Origin: Candidatus Nanopelagicales bacterium
GTDB lineage: Bacteria; Actinomycetota; Actinomycetes; S36-B12
Length of the DNA stretch: 58,703 nucleotides
Reading direction: 5' to 3'
Assembly: GCA_017857175.1 (NCBI GenBank)
Contig: JAFMDS010000002.1
Span: 1-58,703, forward strand
A program made the translations under genes and the position numbers. A model generated the notes under the pieces. The model made no database searches and had not been told where the DNA came from. It saw only the letters and a program-made list of their open reading frames with translations. Positions 17,240 to 28,224 of the stretch are shown one piece after another; position 1 is the stretch's first letter, and each line of letters opens with the position of its first letter.

Positions 17240-18267
17240 GTGAATCACTAACGTTTTCAGGCGCTGATGACGACGACACGGTGATTGAGGGAGCCTTGCG
17301 CCCAAAAACGCTCCAAGAATTTATCGGGCAAGATCGCGTAAAGTCTCAGCTGGGTCTGGTCCTCGAGGCAGCGAATCGCCGCGGGGGAGTTGCAGACCAC
17401 GTATTGCTGAGTGGTCCTCCAGGACTGGGCAAGACCACGCTCGCGACCATCATCGCTGCGGAATTAGGCGCTCCCGTCCGGCTCACATCTGGTCCGGCAC
17501 TGCAGCATGCGGGAGATGTCGCGGCTGTGTTATCCAGCCTGCAACCGGGTGAGGTTCTTTTTGTCGATGAAATCCATCGAACGGCCAGGGCGGCCGAGGA
17601 GATGCTTTATCTTGCAATGGAGGATTTCCGAGTCGATGTCATTGTGGGCAAGGGTCCCGGTGCAACGGCAATTCCACTCGATATCGAGCCTTTCACTCTC
17701 GTTGGCGCCACGACTCGGGCTGGTCTATTGCCCTCGCCCCTTCGAGATCGGTTTGGCTTTACTGCCCATCTTGACTTTTATGAGAGTGCTGATCTTGGTG
17801 TCATCATTACCCGCAGCGCAGGATTATTGGGGGTGGCCCTGACTGCGCAGGGCGCCGCAGAACTGGCCGGTCGGTGCAGGGGTACTCCTCGAATCGCCAA
17901 TCGCCTTCTGCGCAGGGTTCGAGATTGGGCCCAGGTCCACGGCAATGGAGAGGTTGATTTAGCGGCTGCTCAGGCTGCTCTGGAACTCTATGAAGTCGAT
18001 GACCTGGGATTGGACCGCATTGACCGATCTGTACTTGAGGTGATCGTCAAGAGATTTGACGGAGGCCCGGTTGGGCTCTCAACGCTTGCAGTCGCCGTGG
18101 CTGAGGAACCTGAGACGATCGAATCCGTTTCCGAGCCTTTCCTTGTCCGTTTGGGGCTACTTTCCCGAACCCCGCGCGGACGAGTGGCCACTCCGGCTGC
18201 TTGGGCTCATTTGGATCTGCCCCTGCCCGAACGCTCAGGAAACGGGCAAGGGACACTTGATCTCTAG
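17236..18267 (+). CDS. ruvB: Holliday-junction branch-migration ATPase RuvB
   Basis: Hexameric AAA+ motor that drives branch migration with RuvA. 343 residues. Walker [10 protein letters not shown] (60-68), Walker B followed by DEIHR (about 111-115), sensor region GATTRAG, arginine finger in PLRDRFG, C-terminal winged helix. Coupled to ruvA by ATGA. With ruvC this is the complete resolvasome. No actinobacterial SOS box is evident upstream of ruvC. Confidence 0.97.
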   Translation: MSESLTFSGADDDDTVIEGALRPKTLQEFIGQDRVKSQLGLVLEAANRRGGVADHVLLSGPPGLGKTTLATIIAAELGAPVRLTSGPALQHAGDVAAVLSSLQPGEVLFVDEIHRTARAAEEMLYLAMEDFRVDVIVGKGPGATAIPLDIEPFTLVGATTRAGLLPSPLRDRFGFTAHLDFYESADLGVIITRSAGLLGVALTAQGAAELAGRCRGTPRIANRLLRRVRDWAQVHGNGEVDLAAAQAALELYEVDDLGLDRIDRSVLEVIVKRFDGGPVGLSTLAVAVAEEPETIESVSEPFLVRLGLLSRTPRGRVATPAAWAHLDLPLPERSGNGQGTLDL

Positions 18268-18326
18268 AAAAATACAGCCCGATACCCTTGGCTGATCTGC
18301 TCGTCGACTGTTAGGAATGTAAAGAC

Positions 18327-18614
18327 ATGGATCTTGTTGGGTTGGCCCCGCTCCTGCTACTGGGAGTTGCTTTCTATTTCCTGCTCATTCGGCCGCAAAA
18401 GAATCGACAGAAGGCTCAAGCGCAAATGGTCGCGGATATCGGATCCGGAGTTGAAATCATGACCACAGCCGGAATATTTGGCACCGTTGTGAGCTCAACC
18501 GATGACCTCATTCTCCTAGAAATCAGTCCCGGCGTGATTGTCCGGATCTTGCCTGCGGCAGTATCCAAAGTGATTGAGCCCCCGGTCCCCGAAGAAAGTG
18601 AACTGCCCGAGTAG
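18327..18614 (+). CDS. yajC: Sec translocase accessory protein YajC
   Basis: A 95-residue single-span membrane protein of the SecDF-YajC complex. Hydrophobic helix at about 4-22 ending LIRPQKNRQK, then a small cytoplasmic domain with the family's GVEIMTTAGIFGTV segment. It lies upstream of secD and secF as usual. Confidence 0.92.
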   Translation: MDLVGLAPLLLLGVAFYFLLIRPQKNRQKAQAQMVADIGSGVEIMTTAGIFGTVVSSTDDLILLEISPGVIVRILPAAVSKVIEPPVPEESELPE

Positions 18615-18700
18615 ATTTCACTCTCAATCAGAAGCGGGCAACTGCCTCGGATCATGTCAAGAAATGTAAACGTTCTACCTATTTTTAACGGAGGAGATCC

Positions 18701-20302
18701 GTGGCAACACCTGTAAGGACCAGGCCCTGGCGCCTGCTGTCTGCACTCTTGGTTGTATTGGTCGGTTTCAGTGTGTGGGCATTTTTCCCAGGTACTGATA
18801 GTTCGATTCGTCTTGGACTGGATTTGCAGGGTGGCACTCAGGTAATTCTCGTGCCCAAGCCTGTTGTCGAGGGTGCTGTCATCACCGATGACCAACTTGC
18901 CCAAACGGTGGAGATTCTTCGTCAGCGTGTTGATGGCCTAGGGGTTGCTGAGTCGGAGGTTACAACGGCTGGCTCCGGTGCAGACGCTGCGATTGTCGTC
19001 TCAGTCCCTGGATTGAACCAGGACCGAGTTGTTGAACTGGTGCAGCAAACTGCGCTTCTGGATTTCAGGCCTGTTTGGAGCGTGTTTGGGCCCACCTCAA
19101 CCACACCGACTGATGCTGATGGAGCCCCCATCGAGGGTGCGGTCAGCGCCACCGATGTTGAGGTACCTGTACAGGCGACCGAGAATTCCGTGGAGTTTCA
19201 GACCGAGGTTGCCGCATTAGATTGCTTGAATCCCACTAATTACTCGGGCGGAACGCCAGATAATCCCGAACAGTGGCTCGGGACATGTGATCAGAATGGA
19301 TTCTCCAAATACTCTCTACAACCAGCGTTCATAAAAGGCACCAACGTCACAGATGCCCAAGCACAACTTCCGCAGGGCGGAGTGGGCTGGATAGTCTCTC
19401 TGGAATTCGACACAGAAGGTGCTGGCGCACTTGCCACAGCATCAACTGATCTCAGTGCACTACCAGAGTGCGGAACAGGAGCATCTCCTTGTAATGCATT
19501 CGCCATCGTGCTTGATGGAGTTGTGGTCTCTGCGCCACGCTTCAACGAACCGATTTTGGGCGGTCAGGCTTCCATTGAAGGGGACTTTACGGCCCAAGAA
19601 GCACGTGATCTGGCGAACGTCTTGAAGTATGGGGCACTTCCAGTAACTCTGGAGCCGGTCGATGTCACGACAATTTCGCCCACGGTCGGTCAAGATCAAC
19701 TCTCCGCGGGACTGATAGCAGGTGGCGTTGGTCTCCTGTTGGTTATGGTCTATCTGCTCTTCTATTACCGCGTTCTTGGGGTTGTGGCAGGGCTGAGTTT
19801 GGTTGTTGCCGGTGGCCTGCTCTATGTCGTGTTTATCGTGTTGAGCAAGACCATTGGGTTGACTCTGACGTTGGCGGGAATTGCTGGCGCAATTGTCGCT
19901 ATCGGCATTACGGCTGATTCTTTTATTGTCTATTTTGAGCGCATCCGTGACGAAATCCGCGATGGCAGATCCCTGCGCCAAGCGTGCGATACGGGCTGGA
20001 TCAGGGCGCGCAGAACCCTGCTTGCAGCGGACTTCGTTTCCATCCTTGCCGCCGCCGTCCTGTACCTGCTTTCCGTTGGAAGTGTCCGAGGCTTTGCATT
20101 CGTCCTCGGGCTCACAACGGTCATCGACGTTCTTGTCGCTTTCTGGTTCACCCACCCGTTGGTTGTCCTACTCGGTCGATCTAATTTCATGCAACGGGGC
20201 AGCCGATGGACAGGCCTTGATCCTGAGCGTCTAGGTGGCGTGAGTTTGGCAGACGCCATGGCTGGACAGTCCAGGCGTAAGCGGAGGGAAGGATCAGCAT
20301 GA
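18701..20302 (+). CDS. secD: Protein translocase subunit SecD
   Basis: Uses the proton gradient to help pull secreted proteins through SecYEG. 533 residues from GTG 18701 right after GGAGGAG. One N-terminal membrane helix (about 12-28), the GLDLQGGTQV motif, a large extracytoplasmic P1 domain (about 35-320), then five membrane helices with the family GITADSFIVYFERIRDEIRDG signature. Its stop overlaps the secF ATG by four bases, so the pair is coupled. Confidence 0.96.
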   Translation: MATPVRTRPWRLLSALLVVLVGFSVWAFFPGTDSSIRLGLDLQGGTQVILVPKPVVEGAVITDDQLAQTVEILRQRVDGLGVAESEVTTAGSGADAAIVVSVPGLNQDRVVELVQQTALLDFRPVWSVFGPTSTTPTDADGAPIEGAVSATDVEVPVQATENSVEFQTEVAALDCLNPTNYSGGTPDNPEQWLGTCDQNGFSKYSLQPAFIKGTNVTDAQAQLPQGGVGWIVSLEFDTEGAGALATASTDLSALPECGTGASPCNAFAIVLDGVVVSAPRFNEPILGGQASIEGDFTAQEARDLANVLKYGALPVTLEPVDVTTISPTVGQDQLSAGLIAGGVGLLLVMVYLLFYYRVLGVVAGLSLVVAGGLLYVVFIVLSKTIGLTLTLAGIAGAIVAIGITADSFIVYFERIRDEIRDGRSLRQACDTGWIRARRTLLAADFVSILAAAVLYLLSVGSVRGFAFVLGLTTVIDVLVAFWFTHPLVVLLGRSNFMQRGSRWTGLDPERLGGVSLADAMAGQSRRKRREGSA

Positions 20303-21396
20303 GCAAGCTAGGTTCACTTGGGCAGCGCATGTACCGCGGCGAAATCTCCTTTGATTTTGTTGGCCGTAGGAAAACGTGGTACACGATCAGTGCAATCATT
20401 TTGCTCGTGAGTATCGGAACGCTGGTTTTCCGTGGTCTTAACCTTGGCATTGAGTTCAAAGGCGGGGCTGACTTCTCGCTCCCCAATGCAACATGCACGG
20501 TTGAATCCGCGCGTGGCGTTGCTGAGACAGAGTCTGGTGGTCAGGCAATTGTGACAGTAACGGGTTCGGGCACAGTTCGAGTTCAAACCGAAACTTTGAC
20601 GCCTAATGAATCATCGATTCTGGCAGGAGCTTTAGCCGATGCCTGCGGTATCGCTAAAGACGACATCAAGTACCAAGTGGTGGGGCCCACGTGGGGTGCA
20701 GAGATCTCAAAGAAAGCACTCCAAGGCCTGGGCGTCTTTATATTGTTGGTGACCCTGTTCCTTACCATCTACTTTGAATGGCGCATGGCCGTCGCAGCGT
20801 TGGTTGCGCTAGCTCATGATCTACTCATCACGATTGGTATTTATGCGCTGATTGGTCTCGAAGTTACTCCCGCGACAGTTATTGGTGTCTTAACAATCTT
20901 GGGTTACTCTCTCTATGACACTGTGGTGGTCTTTGACAAAGTTAAAGAAAACACCAGAGGAATCACGGGCCAATCAATTCTCACCTATGACGATGCCGCG
21001 AATCTTGCAGTAAATCAGACCTTAGTGCGTTCCATCAACACTTCCGTTGTTGCGCTGCTACCTGTGTTGTCAATCATCGTTGTGGGTGCGCTCATTCTCG
21101 GTGCGGGAACTTTGCTAGACCTTGCGGTAGCTCTTGCCATCGGCATGGCTGCTGGTACTTATTCATCGATCTTTGTGGCAACGCCTGTCTTGGCTCAGTT
21201 GAAATCGGCCACTCCTGAAATGAAAGCCCTTGCCACGAGGGTTCGTGCACGCCGGACGCAGATTGCCAAGAAGACTGGCGCTGACTCCGTTGATGGGGGC
21301 GACGTTGTGTTTAGTGATTCACTATCGCGGTCAGTTGAGGCAGGGGAAAGATCTCAACCCAAGCGGGTGTCCCGATCGAAGCGAAAGAGGAAGTAG
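20299..21396 (+). CDS. secF: Protein translocase subunit SecF
   Basis: Partner of SecD. 365 residues. N-terminal FDFVGRRKTWYTISA and the GIEFKGGADF motif, a short P-domain, and helices ending in the signature YSLYDTVVVFDKVKEN with the conserved VNQTLVRSINTS stretch. The basic C-terminal tail (RVSRSKRKRK) is usual. It ends the yajC-secD-secF unit. Confidence 0.96.
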   Translation: MSKLGSLGQRMYRGEISFDFVGRRKTWYTISAIILLVSIGTLVFRGLNLGIEFKGGADFSLPNATCTVESARGVAETESGGQAIVTVTGSGTVRVQTETLTPNESSILAGALADACGIAKDDIKYQVVGPTWGAEISKKALQGLGVFILLVTLFLTIYFEWRMAVAALVALAHDLLITIGIYALIGLEVTPATVIGVLTILGYSLYDTVVVFDKVKENTRGITGQSILTYDDAANLAVNQTLVRSINTSVVALLPVLSIIVVGALILGAGTLLDLAVALAIGMAAGTYSSIFVATPVLAQLKSATPEMKALATRVRARRTQIAKKTGADSVDGGDVVFSDSLSRSVEAGERSQPKRVSRSKRKRK

Positions 21397-21480
21397 AGCA
21401 AAGTACAATGCTTTGAGTGGGCCACATGACTTGGTAAATGCCATGTAGTCTGCTTTTCGCGGCGATTGGGAGGAGGCACA

Positions 21481-23727
21481 ATGTCTGAAGATGTTGTCGC
21501 GCTCCCAGAAGCAGCTCAGGTTCCGTCCGAATCTGGATTGCGCTCGCGCCTTGCGAGGTTTGGAACTCGCACAGGCACCTCTGAGATAGATCCGCTGTTG
21601 CGGACACTCCGCAAGTATCATCCGAAATCGGACACCAAGGTCGTTGAGAGAGCCTATGAAATGGCTCGATACCTGCACAAGGATCAAACCCGTCGTTCCG
21701 GTGAAACTTACATTACCCATCCTGTTGCTGTTGCCGAAATCTTGGCAGACCTTGGCATGACGTCCTCCACATTGGCTGCTGCCCTACTCCATGACACGGT
21801 CGAGGATTGTGGGTATTCGCTTGATGCCCTCCGCGAGGACTTTGGTGACGAAATCGCTCTTTTGGTGGATGGAGTCACAAAACTGGACAAAGTCACCTAT
21901 GGTGATGCCACCGCTGCGGAAACAGTCCGCAAAATGGTTGTCGCAATGGCCAGAGATATTCGCGTACTCGTGATTAAGCTCGCGGACCGACTCCACAATA
22001 TGCGAACCCTGCGCTACTTACCGAGTGAGAAGCAGGGAAAAAAGGCACGTGAGACTTTAGAAATATACGCCCCTCTGGCACATCGACTCGGCATGAACGC
22101 AATTAAGTGGGAACTCGAGGATTTGGCTTTTGGCACCCTACATCCCAAGATGTTCGATGAAATCGACAGATTGGTGGAGGAGAGGGCACCCTCGCGCGAG
22201 AAAAACCTGAATGTAATTCTCGAGCAATTGAAAGAGGACCTGCGCAAGAGCAAGATAAAGGCGCAGGTCACTGGGCGTCCAAAGCACTATTACTCGATTT
22301 ACCAAAAAATGATTGTGCGTGGTCGGGATTTCACTGACATCTATGACTTAATCGGTGTCCGAATTCTCGTGGACAGTATTCGTGACTGCTATGCCGCATT
22401 GGGAACTATTCACTCCGAGTGGAGTCCTGTTCCTGGCCGTTTCAAGGATTTCATCGCAATGCCCAAGTTCAACATGTATCAGTCCCTCCACACAACGGTC
22501 ATTGGTCCAGACGGTAAACCGGTCGAGGTTCAAATTCGAACACATGAAATGCACCGAGCGGCTGAATATGGCGTCGCCGCGCATTGGCGTTACAAACAGG
22601 GAACGGATATCAAGCTGGATGATTTTGCTTGGCTCAGACAGTTAGTCGACTGGCAAAGGGAAACTTCAGATCCGAGCGAATTTCTCGATTCATTGCGCTA
22701 TGACCTTGGATCCGCGGAGGTCTATATATTCACGCCCAAGGGAGATGTTGTCTCGTTACCTGCAAGTTCTACGCCCGTGGATTTCGCCTATTCGGTTCAT
22801 ACGGACGTTGGGCACCGATGCGTGGGTGCCCGTGTGAACGGAAAGCTGGTTCCTCTTGAATCACAATTGACCAACGGCGATGTTGTCGAGATATTCACAA
22901 CCAAATCTGAAGGAGCAGGTCCGAGTAGAGATTGGCTCAATTTTGTGGCCTCCGCCCGTGCTAGAAGCAAAATCAAAGCGTGGTTCTCAAAAGAGCGCCG
23001 AGAAGAAGCCATTGACACAGGCAAGGATCAAATCGTTCGTGCCGTGCGCAAACACGGGCTTCCACTCCAGAGGATCATGACGAACACCGCGTTGAACACA
23101 ATCGCAGCTGATCTGCATCAAGCCGATATTTCTGCACTCTATGCATCGGTGGGTGAAGGTCGCATCTCTGCACAGACCATTGTTAGCCGATTGGTTGATG
23201 CCTCAGGGGGAGTCGATGGTGCCGCTGACGACACCGCTGAAACCGTGCTTCCCAATTTCGGGACTCAAACGCGATCGAGAACCCATGACGTTGGAGTTAT
23301 TGTCAAAGGCACGGACGATGTCTGGGTCAAATTGGCTCGTTGCTGCACACCTGTGCCCGGTGACACAATTTTTGGATTCGTGACCCGAGGCTCAGGCGTT
23401 TCAGTTCACCGAGGGGACTGCGTTAACGTGACATCACTTCAGGAGCAGCCTGAGCGGATCGTTGAGGTTGAGTGGGCTCCCACACCGCAGTCGGTGTTCC
23501 TAGTAAATATAGCGGTAGAAGCTCTTGATCGTTCGCGGCTTCTGGCGGATGTCACAAAAGCTTTGTCGGACACCCACGTAAATATCCTTCATGCTTCTGT
23601 TGCTACGACTCGGGACAGAATTGCAACCTCACGATTTACTTTCGAAATGGCCGATCCAAAACACCTAGGATCGGTCTTGAAGGCAGTTCGAAATGTTGAG
23701 GGTGTATTCGACGCTTACCGGGTCTAG
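21481..23727 (+). CDS. relA: Bifunctional (p)ppGpp synthetase/hydrolase (Rel/SpoT)
   Basis: Makes and degrades the stringent-response alarmone. 748 residues from ATG 21481 after GGAGGAGG; the frame upstream to 21466 is not needed. Order: HD hydrolase domain with an intact HDTVEDCG motif; synthetase domain with [13 protein letters not shown] and the [10 protein letters not shown] block; TGS domain ([14 protein letters not shown]); zinc-finger/RIS region with [11 protein letters not shown]-terminal ACT domain. Both active sites look complete, as in the single Rel enzyme of actinobacteria. It faces the DUF349 gene 24 bases away. Confidence 0.96.
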   Translation: MSEDVVALPEAAQVPSESGLRSRLARFGTRTGTSEIDPLLRTLRKYHPKSDTKVVERAYEMARYLHKDQTRRSGETYITHPVAVAEILADLGMTSSTLAAALLHDTVEDCGYSLDALREDFGDEIALLVDGVTKLDKVTYGDATAAETVRKMVVAMARDIRVLVIKLADRLHNMRTLRYLPSEKQGKKARETLEIYAPLAHRLGMNAIKWELEDLAFGTLHPKMFDEIDRLVEERAPSREKNLNVILEQLKEDLRKSKIKAQVTGRPKHYYSIYQKMIVRGRDFTDIYDLIGVRILVDSIRDCYAALGTIHSEWSPVPGRFKDFIAMPKFNMYQSLHTTVIGPDGKPVEVQIRTHEMHRAAEYGVAAHWRYKQGTDIKLDDFAWLRQLVDWQRETSDPSEFLDSLRYDLGSAEVYIFTPKGDVVSLPASSTPVDFAYSVHTDVGHRCVGARVNGKLVPLESQLTNGDVVEIFTTKSEGAGPSRDWLNFVASARARSKIKAWFSKERREEAIDTGKDQIVRAVRKHGLPLQRIMTNTALNTIAADLHQADISALYASVGEGRISAQTIVSRLVDASGGVDGAADDTAETVLPNFGTQTRSRTHDVGVIVKGTDDVWVKLARCCTPVPGDTIFGFVTRGSGVSVHRGDCVNVTSLQEQPERIVEVEWAPTPQSVFLVNIAVEALDRSRLLADVTKALSDTHVNILHASVATTRDRIATSRFTFEMADPKHLGSVLKAVRNVEGVFDAYRV

Positions 23728-23751
23728 TCCAGTGAAACGGCGCACCCCGCA

Positions 23752-25035
23752 CTAAAGGTTTGCTTGGGTCTCTTCCACAGCTCCAAGCAGGATTTTGAGG
23801 CTCGCAATTGATGCTTCAAGTTCAGCGGCCTTTTTAGTATCGCCTCGTTCGCGAGCTTTGGCAAGGTCACTTTCATACCGAGACAGGCCATCAGAAAACG
23901 CGTTGGCCGTCTCCGCTGCCCGTGCAACCGTTTCAGGGTTGGACTTGGTCCATGCTTTCTCATCTTCCTTGCGGATAGCATCTTCCACCTTTTTGAGGCG
24001 ACCATCGAGTCTGTTGCGGTCAGACTTGGGTAGTTCACCGGCTTTCTCCCAAGCATCTTGAATATCACGCAACTGGTGCTTGAGCGTTTTGAGGTCCTTG
24101 CCCTCAAGGGGGAGAAGGCTTTCTGCCTGCACTGCCAATGCTTCTTTGGCGGGGATATTTTCCTTGAGTTTTTCGTCCTCAGCAGCCTCTTTTTCTTTGA
24201 GGCTATTGAAGAATTCGTCCTGTGCACTCTTGAAGCGTTTCCAAAGCTTGTCCTCGTCCTGACGTGAACCTCGCGGAGCCTTTTTCCACTCAGCCATGAG
24301 GTCTTTGAACTTCTTGATCCCAGCTTTAGGGTCCGTTGTTGTGACCGCAGCCTGTGCTGATGCGATGAGCTCTCGTTTGCGCTCAAGGGCTACCTTGCGA
24401 TCCGCATCGAGTTCGTGGAAATGAGCTCGGCGCCGCTTGTCAAAGTTTGTGCGAGCAGTACTGATTCGTTTCCAAAGCTCCTGCTCCGTGGAGCGGTCAA
24501 CTCTGGGAAGGGTCTTCCACTCCTCAACGAGGGTTGCATAACGTTCAGTGGTGGCCTTCCACGCGGTGGAACCCGACATCGACTCGGCTTCTACGACTAA
24601 GGCTTCACGCTTGACCTGTGACGCGGCGCGCTGTTTGGCCTTGCGCTCACGTTCCAATTCTCGCTTTTGGGAGACAAGTGCTTCGAGCGCGTCGCATCGA
24701 GTCTCTAATGAGGTGATGTCTCCCACGAATGATCTACCAGCAATCGCCTCTCGAACTTTGCTGATGACACTCGACGCTGCTTCGGCCCCCACCTTGGAGT
24801 CGTTCAGGCGGGACTCGAGCACATCAATTTCGACAACGAGATCGTCATACTTGCGGGCATAGAAGGTAAGTCCTTCAGCAGGGGTTCCTGCAGCATATTG
24901 CCCAACAAGAACTTCACCTTCTGGGGCTTTGAGGTAGACGGTGCCGTCATCGGTGACACGCCCCCATTGTGCAGCGTGTGAAATCGCTGGCCTTGGAGTT
25001 GGCCTGAGCGATGCTGGAGTGGGGGTGTCGACCAT
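23752..25035 (-). CDS. DUF349 repeat protein
   Basis: 427 residues, largely charged alpha-helix and probable coiled coil. It consists of about four DUF349 units of 70-75 residues, each around a W..ATERY-, W..ISTAR-, WKKAPRGSRQDEDKLWKRFKSA-type core. An N-terminal segment (about 20-60) reads WGRVTDDGTVYLKAPEGEVLVGQY. ATG 25035 has GAGAGG 9 nt upstream. Synteny with relA and the cyclophilin gene is conserved in Streptomyces. Function is not established. Confidence 0.85.
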   Translation of the reverse strand: MVDTPTPASLRPTPRPAISHAAQWGRVTDDGTVYLKAPEGEVLVGQYAAGTPAEGLTFYARKYDDLVVEIDVLESRLNDSKVGAEAASSVISKVREAIAGRSFVGDITSLETRCDALEALVSQKRELERERKAKQRAASQVKREALVVEAESMSGSTAWKATTERYATLVEEWKTLPRVDRSTEQELWKRISTARTNFDKRRRAHFHELDADRKVALERKRELIASAQAAVTTTDPKAGIKKFKDLMAEWKKAPRGSRQDEDKLWKRFKSAQDEFFNSLKEKEAAEDEKLKENIPAKEALAVQAESLLPLEGKDLKTLKHQLRDIQDAWEKAGELPKSDRNRLDGRLKKVEDAIRKEDEKAWTKSNPETVARAAETANAFSDGLSRYESDLAKARERGDTKKAAELEASIASLKILLGAVEETQANL

Positions 25036-25112
25036 GACGATAACCTCTCGTAGGTTGGATCGGCCTTATGACGACCAATCACTGAATTCGGGCTTGCGAC
25101 CAATGTGGTGCT

Positions 25113-25147
25113 GTACCAATGTACTTGATCCGTACTGTCACGTACTT
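25113..25147. repeat. Phased GTACT repeats upstream of the DUF349 gene
   Basis: GTACC at 25113, GTACTT at 25121, GTACTG at 25132 and GTACTT at 25142. The last three are 11 and 10 bases apart, close to one helical turn. They lie 78-112 bases upstream of the DUF349 start, in the 154-base gap behind the cyclophilin gene. A binding-site array is possible. Confidence 0.4.
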
Positions 25148-25189
25148 TTCCCCACATGGTGGAGGAATAGTGCGCAATATGATCAAATG

Positions 25190-26038
25190 TTAGGAAACTG
25201 TTGCCTTATTGATAAATACCGGCTGTATTGGGGTTCCATCACTGGCACCGCCCTCGACGCCCGCTGAGGCAACTTCTTGAACAATGTCGAGCCCACTGAC
25301 CACTTGACCCCAAATTGTGTAACTGGAGGGCAGTGTGGTGTCTTCATAGACAATAAAGAATTGAGAGCCGCCGGTTCCAGGACCTGCGTTGGCCATGGCG
25401 ATGGTTCCTGCAGGATAGTTTGCCTCTTGTTCTGGGGGAAGATTCTCGTCAGGGACCGCGTATCCAGGGCCACCTGTTCCGTTTCCGGCTGGATCACCGC
25501 ACTGGAGGACAAAGATTCCTTCGGTGGTGAGGCGATGACATGTGGTGTTGTCATAGAAGCCGGATTCTGCGAGGAATGCCTCAGAAGCCACGGTTTCCGG
25601 TGCGGAAGGGTCTAGGAGAATCGCAATTTGGCCACAGTTGGTGTCAAGAAGTAGAGATGTGGGCTCTCCCGACACAGTCGTGAGCGGTTGTGGGCCGTCA
25701 GGGAATTGAATGTCATTTGCACGGGCTGTTCCAGGCGCCGAGCAATCCAAGACGCCACTCTCCCCAGTTGCCGGATCCTCAGTAGATTGGTCAATCGACT
25801 CGGTTGCATCTGTTTCGACGATATCGGTTGCCGAGATGTCGCTGGCAACGCTTTCTTGGCCGTCGGAATTTGAATTCACAACTGCCCAGCCGACACCTGC
25901 AAGTACCAGCGCCCCCACGACAACCACCGCTGCTATCCGCTGATTGCGCCGCGCCGCCGCTGCACGCTCTTGACGCCGCTGCTGCTGGCGCTCGTATTTG
26001 GCTTTGGCGAGTTCGCGTTCGCGCTTCTGGGTTGACAT
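25190..26038 (-). CDS. Membrane-anchored cyclophilin-type peptidyl-prolyl isomerase
   Basis: Catalyses proline cis-trans isomerisation, probably outside the membrane. 282 residues from ATG 26038 (GGAG about 10 nt upstream; an in-frame TTG at 26053 is less likely). A highly basic, helical N-terminus (KRERELAKAKYERQQQRRQERA) precedes one membrane helix (about 36-56), an acidic linker and the cyclophilin domain. Domain motifs: FYDNTTCHRLT, GTGGPGYAVPDE and GGSQFFIVYEDT. The usual FHR appears as CHR, a known variation in this subgroup. Conserved neighbour of relA and the DUF349 gene. Confidence 0.9.
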   Translation of the reverse strand: MSTQKRERELAKAKYERQQQRRQERAAAARRNQRIAAVVVVGALVLAGVGWAVVNSNSDGQESVASDISATDIVETDATESIDQSTEDPATGESGVLDCSAPGTARANDIQFPDGPQPLTTVSGEPTSLLLDTNCGQIAILLDPSAPETVASEAFLAESGFYDNTTCHRLTTEGIFVLQCGDPAGNGTGGPGYAVPDENLPPEQEANYPAGTIAMANAGPGTGGSQFFIVYEDTTLPSSYTIWGQVVSGLDIVQEVASAGVEGGASDGTPIQPVFINKATVS

Positions 26039-26213
26039 GTGGGCTGACTCCAATGGCTGGTCGAGATGATGTGCTCGGTGAATGCTGGTACCTGACTATT
26101 CTGACAATGAGCCCATGACATGACCCAAGATGGTGCGGTGTTGTCACAAGCTCGAGCGAAGTCTAAACAGTGGGGGTGAATGCTGGCACGGCCACGGCTA
26201 GGCTTGAGTCCTT

Positions 26214-26894
26214 ATGTTGATCAAGAGTTTTCCGGCAGGCTCCTGGGCCACCAATTGCTATGTCGTCGCGGCAGGTCAGGGTGAGCCAGCTTTGATCATT
26301 GATCCCGGTCAGGAAAGCATCCCGGGTGTACTTGAGATTATTCGAGAAAATGGCCTTGCTCCTGCTGGTGTGCTGCTCACTCATGGCCACATTGATCATA
26401 TTTGGTCTGTTTCACCGATCGGCAGGCAATTTGGTATTCCGGCGGTGATCCACAGAGACGACCGATACCGTCTCGCGGATCCGGCAGGAAGTAGCTTTGC
26501 GGCGGCTCGAGAGCAGCTTCTGGCTATGACCAAGGGCGAGTTTGAACTCACTGAGCCGGAGGATGTTGAGGTAATCGAGCACAACATCACATTGAACCTT
26601 GCGGGGCTCGACCTTGAGTTTATTCACGCTCCAGGGCACACAGAGGGATCCATGGTTATCCGTCACGCACAAGGCTCACAGGATCACCTATTTGCAGGTG
26701 ATGTCCTTTTTGCAGGCTCCATTGGTAGGACGGATTTGCCGGGGGGGAGCCCCGCGGCCATGCAGGAGAGCCTTACGAATGTAATTCTCCCCATGGACGA
26801 TACAACGATCGTGTACCCAGGACATGGTCCTGAGACCACGATCGGCACAGAACGATTCAGCAATCCATTCCTGTCGACGGGCAGGGGTTTGTAA
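26214..26894 (+). CDS. Metallo-beta-lactamase-fold hydrolase (glyoxalase II-like)
   Basis: 226 residues. Zinc ligands are in THGHIDH (HxHxDH), the APGHTEGS histidine, the FAGDVLF aspartate and the C-terminal YPGHGPET histidine. This is the hydroxyacylglutathione-hydrolase-like subgroup found upstream of hisS in actinobacteria (Rv2581c type). The substrate is unknown; a thioester of a low-molecular-weight thiol is plausible. hisS begins 2 nt after its stop, so they are co-transcribed. Confidence 0.88.
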   Translation: MLIKSFPAGSWATNCYVVAAGQGEPALIIDPGQESIPGVLEIIRENGLAPAGVLLTHGHIDHIWSVSPIGRQFGIPAVIHRDDRYRLADPAGSSFAAAREQLLAMTKGEFELTEPEDVEVIEHNITLNLAGLDLEFIHAPGHTEGSMVIRHAQGSQDHLFAGDVLFAGSIGRTDLPGGSPAAMQESLTNVILPMDDTTIVYPGHGPETTIGTERFSNPFLSTGRGL

Positions 26895-26896
26895 TC

Positions 26897-28186
26897 GTGG
26901 CTGCTTCAAATGCTCCGAAAATAAATGCACCGAAAGGCGTGCCTGACTACTCACCACCGCGGAGCCGTGATTTCCTTGCGGTCCGCGAGGCATTGTCTTC
27001 AGCAGGATCACATGCAGGGTATGACTACATGGAGTTACCGGTTTTTGAGTCGACGGAACTCTATGTTCGTGGTGTCGGCGAGAGCACGGATGTTGTGAGT
27101 AAGGAAATGTATACATTCTCTGATCGCGGGGATCGTTCCATCACCCTGAGACCTGAAGGTACTGCTGGCGTGATGCGCGCCGTCATTGAAAACCGGTTGG
27201 ACAAAGGCCCATTGCCGGTGAAACTCTGGTATGCAGGCCCGTTCTTTCGCGCAGAACGCCCGCAGCATGGTCGGTATCGTCAACTGCAGCAAGTAGGTGT
27301 CGAAGCTATCGGCAGCGATGATCCGGCTGTTGATGCAGAGGTCATTTCGCTCGCTTACTTTGCATTTAAATCACTCGGGCTCAAAAATTTCCATGTGGAC
27401 TTAACCTCCCTGGGCTGTAACGATTGTCGCCCCAACTACCGAATCGTGTTGCAGGAGTTTCTTAACGGGCTAGATCTCGATGAAGAGACCCAAGAGCGTG
27501 CGCGACTTAATCCACTGAGGGTTTTAGACGACAAACGTGAACAGGTTCAAGCTCAGCTGGAACAGGCGCCCCTCATGATGGATCACCTCTGTGAAAACTG
27601 TTCCGAGCACTATGCCCGTGTTCGCACATATCTCGAAGCTGCAGGGGTGATCTGGCGGGAGAATCCCCGGATGGTCCGAGGACTCGATTACTACACCCGC
27701 ACCACATTCGAATTTGTTCACCATGGGCTCGGTGCTCAATCAGGAATCGGTGGTGGGGGCCGGTACGACGGATTGATGAGTGAGCTGGGTGGAAGTGAGC
27801 TCTCGGGTATTGGCTATGGCCTCGGCGTGGATCGCACACTTCTCGCCTGCGAGGCAGAGGGGCTTACCCCATTTCATGACAGCATCATTGACCTTTACAT
27901 CATTCCTATTGGTCAGCAGGCTCAATTGCCTGCGTTCTCACTTATGTCACAACTGAGGGCCTCTGGGCTCGCATGCGACATGAGTTTTGATGCCCGCTCC
28001 ATAAAGTCTGCGATGAAAAACGCTGATCGGTCTGGTGCACCCTTTGTCGCGTTGCTGGGAGACGACGAAGTAGCGGCAGGTCTAGTCACCTTGAAGTCGA
28101 TGTCTACTGGGAATCAAGAACAGATCGCACTCGACGCTGAATCCATCTCCATCAAAGTTCGTGACCGCAACACAGATGTGGAGTAG
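26897..28186 (+). CDS. hisS: Histidyl-tRNA synthetase
   Basis: Charges tRNA-His. 429 residues from GTG 26897. Class II motifs: motif 2 in [20 protein letters not shown], the histidine-specific [15 protein letters not shown] block, and motif 3 [14 protein letters not shown], then the anticodon-binding domain. Directly behind the MBL gene, as in mycobacteria. Confidence 0.96.
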   Translation: MAASNAPKINAPKGVPDYSPPRSRDFLAVREALSSAGSHAGYDYMELPVFESTELYVRGVGESTDVVSKEMYTFSDRGDRSITLRPEGTAGVMRAVIENRLDKGPLPVKLWYAGPFFRAERPQHGRYRQLQQVGVEAIGSDDPAVDAEVISLAYFAFKSLGLKNFHVDLTSLGCNDCRPNYRIVLQEFLNGLDLDEETQERARLNPLRVLDDKREQVQAQLEQAPLMMDHLCENCSEHYARVRTYLEAAGVIWRENPRMVRGLDYYTRTTFEFVHHGLGAQSGIGGGGRYDGLMSELGGSELSGIGYGLGVDRTLLACEAEGLTPFHDSIIDLYIIPIGQQAQLPAFSLMSQLRASGLACDMSFDARSIKSAMKNADRSGAPFVALLGDDEVAAGLVTLKSMSTGNQEQIALDAESISIKVRDRNTDVE

Positions 28187-28224
28187 CAAATAATGCATAC
28201 TTCACTCACTCGAAAGGAAGATCG

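Noticed and set aside
19460-20155. 231-codon antisense frame in secD
   Set aside because: Shadow of a well-supported SecD; no motif or start signal.
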